NCBI GenBank assembly: GCA_934569225.1
Contig: CAKTKC010000004.1
Span: forward strand, 78,284-142,283
Length of the DNA: 64,000 nt
Source: an uncultured Oscillospiraceae bacterium
GTDB lineage: Bacteria > Bacillota > Clostridia > Oscillospirales > Oscillospiraceae
Direction: 5' to 3'
The notes beneath the pieces were generated by a model. That model made no database searches. It was not told where the DNA came from and saw only the letters and a program-made list of their open reading frames with translations. Positions within the stretch are counted from its first letter, which is position 1. Every line of letters starts with the position of its first letter. A program made the position numbers and the translations under genes. This document shows positions 13,039 to 21,783 of the stretch, one piece after another.

Positions 13039-15108
13039 TCAGCTGAAGGGATACTCGGAAAACGGCTTCATGTTCAGTTCGATGGGGTGATATTGGGCGA
13101 TGTAAGACCGGGCGGTTTCTTCGGAGCAGTTGCTCGACTGGGGATTCTCGCCTTCGACCGCGCGAACCCAGTATTTTTGTACGGAATCCTGAAAAATCTC
13201 TTCAATCAATTCCAGCTCCGTACCTTTCATACGGAAAAATGCGTAGTACAGCCCATCCTTTTGGCTGTACATCAGAATGCCACCTTCGCAGACATCGGTT
13301 ACCGAAGCTTCTGACACCAATACCCGCTTTCCGTCCACAATGGTATGCACAGAAAGGGCGTACTCTGGCTCCGTGCAGCCCGTCGGTATCGTCCACACAT
13401 TTCTGGCAATCAGCTCCTGTATCCCGTCGCCGTTCAAGTCTATCAGCGCATAGGCAAATTTCCCAGAATCCTCGTACCATTCCAGCGCTTCAGCAATGTA
13501 CATGGCGTAGGGGTCTGTCCATGAGGGGATGGGCTTCACCGGCTCGCCGTAGCGCTTCATCTGCTGCCGCTCGGGCTGGGTTTCCAGCGGGACATAGGAC
13601 GCGATGATCGCCTGCGCCTGCTGCTCCGTGATCGCTGTCTGTACCTCCGTTTTGGGATCTTCCACAGGGGAAACGGGCAGGGAATACCAGGAGTCTTCCA
13701 CCTTTTCCAGCCCTTCCAGATACGTCAGCCCATCGGCTTCCGCCCGAAAATAGTACCGTATTTCGGCAATATTGTCCTTTGTTTTCTCCAGTTCCAGAAC
13801 ATGGTTTTCGCAAACCGTAAAGTACAAATCTGACAGGAAGATGAATTTGCGGAAATCCGCGTACTGATAAGACTCGCCATCCCGCATAGACAAAATTTCA
13901 ACGACCGATGATCCCTTTCCACCGGGAAGAAGCTCCATCACGCCGTCCCCGTTCAGATCATACAGGGAGTAAAACAGGCCGTCCCGGCTATAGGTGCTAT
14001 CGGCTGTATCCAGTATCTGCTGAATGTACCGCTCATAGCCCTTGGTGTATAGCTGGGTGTACAGATTTTCGGCGGCTGCCGCGCGCTCCGCCTCGTAGGC
14101 CGCCTGAGCTGCCTCCATAAGTGCATCCACCTTGGTCATGTCCGCCGGGTGGGGCTGGATTGAAAAATCAAACTGTTTCGAGATCTGTTCCAGCGCGCTC
14201 TGCGTCATCTGCACCTTGGTTCCGCCGTCCCATTTTGACGAAGCAAAGGACACGGTAACAAGGGCATCCTGAAGGTCGGCAATGATCCGCGCCCACTCGT
14301 CATTCATCACAAGAAGCACTGTCCTGCCGTCGCTGCGGGTGTAGTTCCACTGGGTGCAGTTTTCCAGGTCGGCAACCTCGTAGTACACAGGGTCAAAATA
14401 TTCCTTCACGGAATAATAATATTCCGCAAGGTTGTCCTCATATGGCCACTGGTCGGTGTCCGGCTGGAACAGAAGCGCGATATTGAAGGTTCCCTCCGGG
14501 TAAAAATAGCCGGCCAAGTATTCCACATCTCCATGGAACACGCCGTCAATGCCCAGTGAGGAAAACAGCACGCTGGATTCATAGGATTGACAGCCAACAT
14601 CCGGCGACAGCAGCTTCAGATCGTATTTCTGAACGATCTCGTCCAGCTTGTTCACCATTTCCCAGCTGTAGCATCCATAAGGGATATAATATGGGTTGGG
14701 GATTCCCAGCTCATTTCTCTCGTTGGTCGTCAGAATGGCGCCGTCCGGGTCGTAGTCCCGGCAAAAGCTGTTCCATTCCGCCAGCGCCTCCTGATTGGCG
14801 CCTTGCAGCGTGATCTGGGTTCGCGGGGCGAGGGTCGGCAAGGAAATGACGTCCCCGTTTTCGTCGTAGACCGTCGGCGTAGTGGGGCGGTACTCGGCCA
14901 CCTTCAAGTCCTGAAGCCGCAGAACATACGCCACCGTGCAGCCCACGAGCAGCAGCATCAGTCCGATCACGGCGGCCACCAGCCAGAGCCTGCGCCGGGG
15001 CAGGGGAAGGGGCTTCGCGCCCGCCGTGCCGTCTCGGTATTTCTGGGTTTCCCAGAGGTATGTACCCTTGGCGTCGCCGATCATATCCAATATTTCGTTG
15101 GCGTTCAC
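13039..15108 (-). CDS. Membrane-anchored anti-sigma-like protein with large extracytoplasmic domain
   Basis: 689 residues with a GTG start that overlaps the sigma factor stop (GTGA). A cytoplasmic segment of about 40 residues (NEILDMIGDAKGTYLWETQK) precedes one transmembrane helix (41-63), then an extracytoplasmic region of over 600 residues. Two DLNGDG motifs near residues 383 and 555 (LNGDGVMEL, LNGDGIQEL) look like EF-hand/dockerin-type calcium loops. The cytoplasmic segment resembles the start of the 281-residue protein at 15782, also paired with an ECF sigma gene. Inferred role: anti-sigma factor or membrane sensor for its sigma partner. The extracytoplasmic fold was not recognised. Confidence 0.6.
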   Translation of the reverse strand: MNANEILDMIGDAKGTYLWETQKYRDGTAGAKPLPLPRRRLWLVAAVIGLMLLLVGCTVAYVLRLQDLKVAEYRPTTPTVYDENGDVISLPTLAPRTQITLQGANQEALAEWNSFCRDYDPDGAILTTNERNELGIPNPYYIPYGCYSWEMVNKLDEIVQKYDLKLLSPDVGCQSYESSVLFSSLGIDGVFHGDVEYLAGYFYPEGTFNIALLFQPDTDQWPYEDNLAEYYYSVKEYFDPVYYEVADLENCTQWNYTRSDGRTVLLVMNDEWARIIADLQDALVTVSFASSKWDGGTKVQMTQSALEQISKQFDFSIQPHPADMTKVDALMEAAQAAYEAERAAAAENLYTQLYTKGYERYIQQILDTADSTYSRDGLFYSLYDLNGDGVMELLPGGKGSSVVEILSMRDGESYQYADFRKFIFLSDLYFTVCENHVLELEKTKDNIAEIRYYFRAEADGLTYLEGLEKVEDSWYSLPVSPVEDPKTEVQTAITEQQAQAIIASYVPLETQPERQQMKRYGEPVKPIPSWTDPYAMYIAEALEWYEDSGKFAYALIDLNGDGIQELIARNVWTIPTGCTEPEYALSVHTIVDGKRVLVSEASVTDVCEGGILMYSQKDGLYYAFFRMKGTELELIEEIFQDSVQKYWVRAVEGENPQSSNCSEETARSYIAQYHPIELNMKPFSEYPFS

Positions 15109-15659
15109 AGCAATTCCTCCTTTTCCAGCATCTGTCTGAGCCTACCTCGGGTGCGGCGGAGCATGGAGGTGACCTTACTGACGGAGAAGCCGAAATGCTC
15201 GGCGATGTCCGCGATGGGGTCTAAGTACCAGTACCGGCTCAGGAACACCAGCCGTTCCGTTTCCGGCAGGGATTCCAGAAAGCTGTTGAAGGCCACGGCA
15301 AGCTCCTTGCGGTCCATGGCCTTTTCCAGACTGTCCTGAGACGCGCAGTCCTCCAGCTCGTCCAGCGCCAGCGTCACTTCTCCACCGCCCCGCTTGTAAG
15401 CGTTCCGGTAGCGCCAGCGGTCAATGGCGAGACGGCGGGTGATTTTGCCGAGAAAGGTGGCGAGAATGGAAGGGCGGCGGGGCGGCATGACGTTCCATGC
15501 CGTGAGATAGGTGTCATTCACGCTTTCCTCGGCGTCTTCGTGGTTTGTCAGGATGTTTTTGGCAATCGAAAAGCAGTAGCCGCCGTATTTCTGCGCGGTT
15601 TCGGAAATGGCGGTTTCCGACCGCGCCCAATACAGCGCAATGATGTTCTGATCGTCCAA
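15105..15659 (-). CDS. ECF-type RNA polymerase sigma factor (copy 1)
   Basis: 184 residues from a TTG at 15659, chosen because AAGGAGG lies 8 bases upstream and because it gives the same length as the neighbouring paralogue; upstream in-frame codons would swallow the ribosome site. Region 2 has EDAEESVNDTYLTAW and region 4 has LPETERLVFLSRYWYLD followed by an HTH (IAEHFGFSVSKVTSML). It directs RNA polymerase to a private regulon. It overlaps its membrane partner by GTGA, the usual sigma/anti-sigma layout. About 50% identical by eye to the 16624 sigma factor. Confidence 0.85.
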   Translation of the reverse strand: MDDQNIIALYWARSETAISETAQKYGGYCFSIAKNILTNHEDAEESVNDTYLTAWNVMPPRRPSILATFLGKITRRLAIDRWRYRNAYKRGGGEVTLALDELEDCASQDSLEKAMDRKELAVAFNSFLESLPETERLVFLSRYWYLDPIADIAEHFGFSVSKVTSMLRRTRGRLRQMLEKEELL

Positions 15660-15781
15660 TGCAAGCACCTCCTTGTGTCTGTTTGAAGCACCCTTCACTT
15701 ATCATCACGGAAAAAGAAGGAAAATCTTGCGCGCCGGGAGGAAAATTTTTTGAAAAATATAAGGAGCATTTCCACTGGTTT

Positions 15782-16627
15782 TCATTCGCCGTTTTTCGGA
15801 GGTAGAATCACGGCGAATGTATCCACCATGGCCGCGAACCGCGCGCCATGCCCCTCCGCCGCTTCCATGAAGAATCGGCGGATAATGCGGAAACAGCCGC
15901 CCTGTTCATCGGAAACGTAGTCCCGTACTTCTACAGGGGAATTCCATTCGCTGCCGCTGTGCATGGAGAACGTGATTCGGTTGGTTTCTGTGTGTTCCTG
16001 AATTTCCCACCGCGTTTCCAGCTCTGCGCGTTCCTGAGAAGCGGCATCTTCATAGGGCATATCCAGATGAACGATTTCGATCTCGCAGGGGGGCAACGAG
16101 GTATCCGGCTGGGGATTCATAAGGGCGTCGATCTGCCGTTCCCGTTCTTCTTCCGACAGCTGGGAAAGGTAATCTCCGTAGGCTTCCAGCACCTCTTCCC
16201 GGGTCATGGGTTTCTGATACGGGCGAATATAGGTGACGTCTCCATCTTTCACCATTGTGTAGTTGTCAACATCATAGTAAATCGCAAATCCCGGCTGGGG
16301 CGTTTCGGCGGTGGCCTGCGGCTCCACGCCGTCTGCCGTGTAATCGCCCTCATACGGCAACCCCTCAATATCCATGGACATCTTTTTCGGCGGGAAAAGG
16401 GTTTCGATCAAACTGGAAACCTTTTCCTTCACGTATTCAACGGCCGCCGCGCCGGGTGCGGTGTTCAGGAAAATCGCCAATATCAGAATCAGGGCAATCA
16501 CCGCTGCCAGTTGCCGCACATAGCGGAAGCGGGACGCTTTTTTGCGGCCCTCGCGCATTTGCTGGGCTTCCAATATGTATTTTCCCCGAACGCCGCCCAG
16601 AATGTCCAGCAGTTCCATATCCGTCAT
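15782..16627 (-). CDS. Membrane-anchored anti-sigma-like protein (copy 2)
   Basis: 281 residues. A cytoplasmic N-terminus (MELLDILGGVRGKYILEAQQ) like that of the 13039 protein is followed by a transmembrane helix (about 38-57) and an extracytoplasmic region with no family I recognise. It overlaps its sigma gene by ATGA. Inferred function is restraint of that sigma factor; the classical zinc anti-sigma HxxxCxxC motif is absent, so the mode of binding is unknown. The C-terminal domain does not resemble the 689-residue protein, suggesting different signals. Confidence 0.6.
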   Translation of the reverse strand: MTDMELLDILGGVRGKYILEAQQMREGRKKASRFRYVRQLAAVIALILILAIFLNTAPGAAAVEYVKEKVSSLIETLFPPKKMSMDIEGLPYEGDYTADGVEPQATAETPQPGFAIYYDVDNYTMVKDGDVTYIRPYQKPMTREEVLEAYGDYLSQLSEEERERQIDALMNPQPDTSLPPCEIEIVHLDMPYEDAASQERAELETRWEIQEHTETNRITFSMHSGSEWNSPVEVRDYVSDEQGGCFRIIRRFFMEAAEGHGARFAAMVDTFAVILPPKNGE

Positions 16628-17181
16628 ACCAGTCCCTCCTCCGTCAACTGCGCATACAGCCGCTTGCGGATACGGAACAGCATGGATTTGACCTTGCTGA
16701 CCGTAAAGCCGGACTTTTCCGCGATTTCCTCAGTGGAATCCAGATACCAGTAGCGGCAGAGGAACACGCTCCGCTCCGTCTCTTTCAGTGTGCCGAGGAA
16801 ACGGTTCAGGCTTGCCAGAATTTCCTTCCGGATGGCCGCTTCCTCGGCGCTTTCCGTCCCACTGACGCATTCCCGCAGTTCCTCCAGTGCAAGCTCGATC
16901 TGCCCCTCGCCCCGCTTGAAGGCGCGGTGCTTTCTCCATCGGTCGATGGAAAGGTTCCGGGTGATTTTCCCCAGAAATGCTGCCAGCGCCGGGGGACGCC
17001 GGGGCGGCATGGCGTTCCACGCGGACAGGTAGGTATCGCTGACGCTTTCCTCCGCGTCCTCCGGATTGGTCAGAATGTTGTAGGCAATGCTGTAGCAGTA
17101 GCCGCCGTACTTGGTGTCCGTTTCTTTGATCGCCTGCTCTGAGCGGTCAAAATATAGCTGAATGATCTGATCGTCATTCAT
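16624..17181 (-). CDS. ECF-type RNA polymerase sigma factor (copy 2)
   Basis: 185 residues. Region 2 EDAEESVSDTYLSAWNAMP and region 4 LKETERSVFLCRYWYLDSTEEIAEKSGF split across the usual linker; the C-terminal HTH has GFTVSKVKSML. Start ATG follows GGAGG (AAAGGAGGACTGCAA). It heads a two-gene operon with the 281-residue membrane protein and lies directly upstream of the paralogous pair, so the locus is a tandem duplication of a sigma/membrane-partner module. Confidence 0.87.
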   Translation of the reverse strand: MNDDQIIQLYFDRSEQAIKETDTKYGGYCYSIAYNILTNPEDAEESVSDTYLSAWNAMPPRRPPALAAFLGKITRNLSIDRWRKHRAFKRGEGQIELALEELRECVSGTESAEEAAIRKEILASLNRFLGTLKETERSVFLCRYWYLDSTEEIAEKSGFTVSKVKSMLFRIRKRLYAQLTEEGLV

Positions 17182-17282
17182 TTGCAGTCCTCCTTTTTCT
17201 TTCTGAGCATTTCACCTTTCTATACGCAGAAATTTGCTTTTGGTTGCAAATTTATCATAAAAATTTTCTGCCGTCTTTTGAT

Positions 17283-17311
17283 ATTGTACCACAGGGGGGA
17301 TTCAAAGACAA
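17283..17311 (-). promoter_or_regulatory. Candidate promoter for the second sigma operon
   Basis: On the minus strand TTGTCT (17306-17311), 17 bases, TACAAT (17283-17288). It overlaps the 3' end of the flavoprotein gene and would give a leader of about 95 bases, which includes an AAATTTGC/GCAAATTT hairpin around 17230-17253. Confidence 0.4.
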
Positions 17312-18258
17312 GATTCCGCCCGCAGCGCCCCGCAATACTTTTCCAGCGCGGCCGCCGCTACCGCGCCGTCTGATGCGGCGGTTATGACCTGCCGCAGGGG
17401 CTTGACGCAGATGTCGCCCGCCGCATAAAGTCCCTCGACGGAGGCCTTCTGATTTTCGTCGGTTATAATATAGCCCCGTGCATCCCGCTCGGCAATGCCG
17501 GAAACCAGCGCTGTATCCGGGGCGTACCCGGCAAAGACAAACACGCCGATGGTCTCGCCATCCGGACTTTGGTAGTCGGTGATCTCTCCGGTAGCGGTAT
17601 TCTGGTATTGTATACGCCGCAGGCCGTCATCGCCGGAAACCTCCTGCACGACGGTATTGAAAAGAACGGTGATTTTCTCATGGTTTCTGGCCTTGTCCGC
17701 CACGGAGGCGGGGCAGGCAAAGTCGTTTTTCCGTATCAGGATGGTCACATGACGGGCAAATTTCGTCAGAAAAACGCTTTCCTCCGCCGCCGTAAAGCCG
17801 CCGCCGATCACGAAAACGTCCTTATTCCGGAAAAACGCGCCGTCGCAGGTGGCGCAGTAGGAAACGCCGCGCCCTCTGAATTCTTTCTCGCCCCGGAAGC
17901 CCGCCATTTTCGGCTGTGCCCCGGTGGCCAGAAGCACGCCCAGGCAGCGAAAATCCCCCGCAGAGGTTTTCACGGTTTTCTCTGCATCGAAAAGGGACAA
18001 CTCCCGCGCCTCCGCGATCAAAAATTCCGCGCCAAAGTCCTCCGCCTGACGGCGCATGGTATCGGTAAGCTCCATGCCGCTGGTCTTCGGCACGCCGGGG
18101 TAGTTTGCCACCTCGTTGGTAAGGGCAATCTGCCCGCCGTATCCCCGTTTCTCCAGTACAAGCGTCCGACAGCCAGCCCGTGCGAGGTACAATGCCGCTG
18201 TCAGTCCCGCCGGGCCGCCGCCGATAACGATAACATCGTAAAGCTTTTCGTTCATCAC
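17302..18258 (-). CDS. Thioredoxin-reductase-like flavoprotein
   Basis: 318 residues. FAD-binding GGGPAG near residue 12, the redox-active CATCDG near residue 133, a second nucleotide-binding GGG(F) segment after it and the C-terminal GDICVKPLRQV flavin segment are all present: the two-domain low-molecular-weight thioredoxin reductase plan. Start is GTG at 18258 or the adjacent ATG at 18255. No thioredoxin gene is adjacent, so its partner is unknown; trxB or an alkyl-hydroperoxide/ferredoxin-type relative are both possible. Confidence 0.85.
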   Translation of the reverse strand: MMNEKLYDVIVIGGGPAGLTAALYLARAGCRTLVLEKRGYGGQIALTNEVANYPGVPKTSGMELTDTMRRQAEDFGAEFLIAEARELSLFDAEKTVKTSAGDFRCLGVLLATGAQPKMAGFRGEKEFRGRGVSYCATCDGAFFRNKDVFVIGGGFTAAEESVFLTKFARHVTILIRKNDFACPASVADKARNHEKITVLFNTVVQEVSGDDGLRRIQYQNTATGEITDYQSPDGETIGVFVFAGYAPDTALVSGIAERDARGYIITDENQKASVEGLYAAGDICVKPLRQVITAASDGAVAAAALEKYCGALRAESCL

Positions 18259-18362
18259 GGGAAAACTCCCTCTTTCATAGGTAATATATTGTAAGTGTGC
18301 GCCGTCCGGCCAAAATCATACTATGCAGAAAGGGGGGCGGCTCAGCGCCGCTCCCCAGATGT

Positions 18363-18959
18363 TTACATGTCCAGTGCCGGGTTCATAAAGTACACATTCT
18401 TCTGATCCAGCTTTTCCCGAAGCAGCTGCACCGCCTCGCCGAAGCGCTGGAAATGCACGACCTCCCGTTCCCGCAGAAATTTGATAACGTCGTTCACATC
18501 CGGGTCGTCGGAAAGCCGCAGAATGTTGTCATAGGTCACCCGCGCCTTCTGTTCCGCCGCCATATCCTCCACAAGATCGGCCATGGGGTCACCCTTCACC
18601 GCCATGGATGCGGCATTCCAGGGGGAACCGGAAGCGGCGGTAGGGTAGACCCCCGCGGTGTGATCCACGAAATAGGGCGCAAACGCCGAATCCTGCATCT
18701 GAGAATCCTTCAGATTCCGCGTCAGCTGATGGACAATCGCGCCGATCATTTCCAAATGCCCCAGTTCTTCCGTCCCGATGTCCGTCAACAATCCTTTCAG
18801 CTCGTCAAAGGGCATGGCATAGCGCTGGGACAGATACCGCAGGGACGCCCCCAATTCGCCGTCGGGGCCGCCGTACTGGGAAATGATGATGGCGGCAAGC
18901 CGGGGATTCACCGCGGCAATTTTCACCGGATATTGCAGCTTCTTATCATATACAAACAT
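18363..18959 (-). CDS. cotJC: Spore coat protein CotJC (manganese-catalase-like)
   Basis: 198 residues, typical CotJC length. Manganese catalase-type four-helix ligands are seen in EELGHLEM and in the EREVVHFQRFGEA segment. CotJC is an inner spore coat component with possible peroxide-handling function. It follows the CotJA/CotJB fusion gene by two bases, preserving the cotJ operon order. Confidence 0.9.
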   Translation of the reverse strand: MFVYDKKLQYPVKIAAVNPRLAAIIISQYGGPDGELGASLRYLSQRYAMPFDELKGLLTDIGTEELGHLEMIGAIVHQLTRNLKDSQMQDSAFAPYFVDHTAGVYPTAASGSPWNAASMAVKGDPMADLVEDMAAEQKARVTYDNILRLSDDPDVNDVIKFLREREVVHFQRFGEAVQLLREKLDQKNVYFMNPALDM

Positions 18960-18961
18960 GG

Positions 18962-19408
18962 TTACGCCTCCTTATTCGTCGTGTATTCCCACGGCCACGG
19001 GTCATCCAGCCATTGGTAGCTCTCGGATGTCTGCGGCGTACCGTGATTCAGGGGGCCAAAGCATTTCTGATATTCCCCACGCACCTTTTCCAGAAGCTGC
19101 TGATAGCGGCGGTATAGCTCCAGCGCCTCCCGGTCATCCCGGTGGGTGTCCAGATACAGCGCCAGCTCCTGAACGGCAAAGGCCAGCGCCTGCATTTGCG
19201 TCGATGGCGTTTCCGGCAGTTCGTTCAGATTCACCATGCCCATGAAGGGAAGATCCAGTCCGGGAAAAAGCGTCCCCCGCACCAGTCCCTTCTGTGCCTC
19301 GTACTGCGGCGGGTTTTCCAGCTGGAAGGGAACATAGGGATTTGCCAGCGGCGCCATGGCCGGAAGCCGCCCTTCACGGCCGTTTTCCTCCTTTTTCTGG
19401 TTATCCAA
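18962..19408 (-). CDS. CotJA-CotJB fusion spore coat protein
   Basis: 148 residues in one uninterrupted frame. Residues about 18-58 (ANPYVPFQLENP to GTLFPGLDLPF) match the CotJA pattern; residues about 70-148 (ELALYLDTHRDDREALELY, GPLNHG, WPWEY) match CotJB. In Bacillus these are two separate genes upstream of cotJC. The start ATG follows GGAGG (TAGGAGGAATGACC). Inferred role: polymorphic coat subunit deposited with CotJC. A frameshift-created artificial fusion is unlikely, as both parts are intact and joined by a Pro/Thr linker. Confidence 0.82.
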   Translation of the reverse strand: MDNQKKEENGREGRLPAMAPLANPYVPFQLENPPQYEAQKGLVRGTLFPGLDLPFMGMVNLNELPETPSTQMQALAFAVQELALYLDTHRDDREALELYRRYQQLLEKVRGEYQKCFGPLNHGTPQTSESYQWLDDPWPWEYTTNKEA

Positions 19409-19524
19409 AGGTCATTCCTCCTAACATTTTTGCTAAATTTGTCGCTCCGGGTCATTCTATGCGATTTTTTCAAAAAGGTTCATGACGGTAGAGAGGACGC
19501 ATAGACTTTGACGAGGTGGTGTCC

Positions 19525-20226
19525 ATGATCAAGCGAAAACTCTGGGGGCTATTGTATGTTCTGATCGTTCTGGGGACGCTGGCCGCGGCGGAGTGGGGGT
19601 GCCGCACCGTATCCGTCATGGTCGAAAGCGCCCCGTTAAAGCGGGGAAACTGCATCATCATCGACGCGGGGCATGGTGGGGAGGACGGCGGCGCGACCTC
19701 CTGCCGGGGGGTTCTGGAAAGTACATACAATCTGGAAATTTCCCTCCGCTTAAATGACCTCCTTCACCTGCTGGGCCATGACACCCGGATGATCCGCACG
19801 ACGGACACGTCCATCTACACGAAAGGGGAGACCATCGCCCAGAAAAAAATATCCGACCTGAAAGAGCGGGTGCGCATCGTCAACGAAACGGAAAACGCCC
19901 TGCTGCTGAGCATCCATCAGAATAATTTCACCGACAGCCGGTACAGCGGCGCACAGGTGTTTTACGCCGGGACAGAGGGCAGCGCCCAGCTGGCGAAGCT
20001 GCTCCAGGAAAAACTGGTCTCCACGCTGAACCCCGGCAGCAACCGAAAATGCAAAAAAAGCGACGGCGTTTATCTGATGGAGCACATCGACTGCACCGGC
20101 GTGCTGATCGAATGCGGCTTCCTGTCCAACGCGGAGGAAGAAGCCAAACTCAGCTGCGCCACGTATCAGAAGAAGCTTTGCTGCGTCATTGCAGCAACAG
20201 TCAGCCAATATCTATCGAACACTTGA
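19525..20226 (+). CDS. cwlD: N-acetylmuramoyl-L-alanine amidase, CwlD-like
   Basis: 233 residues from ATG 19525 (GAGGTGG just upstream; in-frame GTG codons at 19516 and 19519 would overlap that site). An N-terminal signal anchor (about residues 6-24) precedes an Amidase_3 domain with zinc ligands in DAGHGGEDGG, the NLEISLR glutamate, SIHQN and the catalytic glutamate in LIECGFLSN. CwlD removes stem peptides to form muramic-delta-lactam in spore cortex; length and sporulation neighbours support that over a vegetative amidase. Confidence 0.85.
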   Translation: MIKRKLWGLLYVLIVLGTLAAAEWGCRTVSVMVESAPLKRGNCIIIDAGHGGEDGGATSCRGVLESTYNLEISLRLNDLLHLLGHDTRMIRTTDTSIYTKGETIAQKKISDLKERVRIVNETENALLLSIHQNNFTDSRYSGAQVFYAGTEGSAQLAKLLQEKLVSTLNPGSNRKCKKSDGVYLMEHIDCTGVLIECGFLSNAEEEAKLSCATYQKKLCCVIAATVSQYLSNT

Positions 20227-20251
20227 CCGAATTGGTTTTCACTGGTATAAT
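20223..20251 (+). promoter_or_regulatory. Housekeeping promoter for radA
   Basis: TTGACC (20223-20228), 17 bases, TATAAT (20246-20251). It begins inside the cwlD stop region and lies 28 bases before the radA start, with AAAGGAG between. Confidence 0.8.
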
Positions 20252-20278
20252 AAAGAAAAAAGCCAAAGGAGAAACAAA

Positions 20279-21640
20279 ATGGCGAAGGCGAAAACTGTTT
20301 TTTTCTGCACCAACTGCGGCAATGAGACCCCCAAGTGGATGGGACGCTGCCCCAGCTGCGGTGCGTACAACACCATGGAAGAGCATGTGGAGAAGCCGGT
20401 AGCCGCCGGGAAGGCAAAATCGGCTCCCGTTGGCATGAGCCGGAAGCCCCAGCGCATCCGGGAGATCACCAGTGACGGGGAAATCCGGTTTTCCACCGGC
20501 ATGGGGGAGCTGGATCGGGTTCTGGGCGGCGGCGCGGTGGCGGGCAGTCTGGTGCTGGTTGGCGGCGCCCCAGGCATTGGCAAATCCACGCTTTTGCTGC
20601 AAATTTGCAGCAGTCTGTGCGTCGGCCGCCGGGTGCTGTACGTGTCCGGTGAGGAAAGCGAGCGTCAGCTGAAGCTTCGTGCAGAGCGCCTTGGCGTCGC
20701 GCCGGAAGAACTTTTTATTCTCTCGGAGACAAGACTTTCCGACATCGTGGACGCCGCCGAGGCAATGAAGCCCGATATTCTCATCGTGGACTCCATCCAA
20801 ACCCTCTATAACGAGGAAAATGAGTCGTCGCCGGGAAGCGTCTCTCAGGTGAAGGACTGCACCATGACCATGATGCAGCTGAGCAAAAGTCAGGGCATCA
20901 CCGTGTTTGTGGTGGGGCATATCAACAAAGACGGCAATATTGCAGGCCCGAAGGTGCTGGAGCATATGGTGGACTGCGTCCTGTATTTCGAGGGCGATCC
21001 CAACACGTCTTACCGTCTCCTGCGGGCGGCGAAGAACCGCTTCGGGTCAACCAATGAAATCGGCGTGTTTGAAATGCTGGATGACGGCCTGGCCGAGGTG
21101 CCGAACCCATCCCAGATGCTGCTGGAAGGACGCCCGGAGGGTGCCAGCGGCACCTGTGTGGCCTGTGTGATGGAGGGAACCCGCCCGGTATTGGCCGAAG
21201 TTCAGGCGCTGGTGACCAAAACGACCTTCAACGTCCCCCGGCGGGCAGCTGACGGTTTTGATTTCAACCGTGCGGTTCTGCTCATGGCCGTAACGGAAAA
21301 ACGAGCCGGGATGAAGCTGAATCTGTTTGACGCATACATCAATGTAATCGGCGGATTGCGGCTTGACGAACCCGGTGCAGACCTGCCGGTGGTTCTGGCA
21401 GTGGCATCCTCTTACCGGGACGTTCCCATTGCGGACGATCTGGCGGCGATAGGGGAGGTGGGACTGACCGGAGAGATCCGCGCTGTGTCCCATCTGAACC
21501 AGCGCCTGGCGGAAATTATGCGATTGGGCTTCAAGAAATGTATCATTCCCAAAAGCGGGTCGGACAAAGCAGAGATTCCCGCCGGCCTGACGGTGTATCG
21601 CGTCAAGAATCTGCGCGAAGCAATTGAAACAGCACTATAA
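20279..21640 (+). CDS. radA: DNA repair protein RadA
   Basis: 453 residues from ATG 20279, chosen because AAAGGAG lies 7 bases upstream. A four-Cys zinc finger (CTNCGN, CPSCGA) is followed by the RecA-like ATPase with Walker A GGAPGIGKST, the RadA-specific KNRFG motif and a C-terminal Lon-like domain. RadA is a branch-migration helicase in recombinational repair. It stops 20 bases before the left inverted repeat of the possible invertible segment. Confidence 0.96.
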   Translation: MAKAKTVFFCTNCGNETPKWMGRCPSCGAYNTMEEHVEKPVAAGKAKSAPVGMSRKPQRIREITSDGEIRFSTGMGELDRVLGGGAVAGSLVLVGGAPGIGKSTLLLQICSSLCVGRRVLYVSGEESERQLKLRAERLGVAPEELFILSETRLSDIVDAAEAMKPDILIVDSIQTLYNEENESSPGSVSQVKDCTMTMMQLSKSQGITVFVVGHINKDGNIAGPKVLEHMVDCVLYFEGDPNTSYRLLRAAKNRFGSTNEIGVFEMLDDGLAEVPNPSQMLLEGRPEGASGTCVACVMEGTRPVLAEVQALVTKTTFNVPRRAADGFDFNRAVLLMAVTEKRAGMKLNLFDAYINVIGGLRLDEPGADLPVVLAVASSYRDVPIADDLAAIGEVGLTGEIRAVSHLNQRLAEIMRLGFKKCIIPKSGSDKAEIPAGLTVYRVKNLREAIETAL

Positions 21641-21660
21641 TATATAGAAAAATATAGTAT

Positions 21661-21677
21661 GCAACCAATAGTTGACA
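21661..21677. repeat. Left inverted repeat of possible invertible segment
   Basis: GCAACCAATAGTTGACA. It matches the right repeat at 22256-22272 in reverse orientation at 16 of 17 positions. It lies 20 bases after radA. Confidence 0.75.
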
Positions 21678-21719
21678 CTATAATTTATAAAGCAATTCTT
21701 AAATAAGCAAAAGTACATC

Positions 21720-21754
21720 ATAAAAAGGCAGGGAACAAATCCCGGCCTTTTTAT
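21720..21754. terminator. Bidirectional terminator between radA and the XRE gene
   Basis: ATAAAAAGGC/GCCTTTTTAT with inner GGGA/TCCC and loop ACAAA; T-rich on both outgoing strands. It lies inside the inverted repeats, downstream of both convergent genes. Confidence 0.85.
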
Positions 21755-21783
21755 GATTATGAACAAGCAAGAGGGGAGGAGGC

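Noticed and set aside
20189..20278. Upstream extension of radA
   Set aside because: It overlaps the cwlD end and the radA promoter; the zinc finger starts right after ATG 20279.
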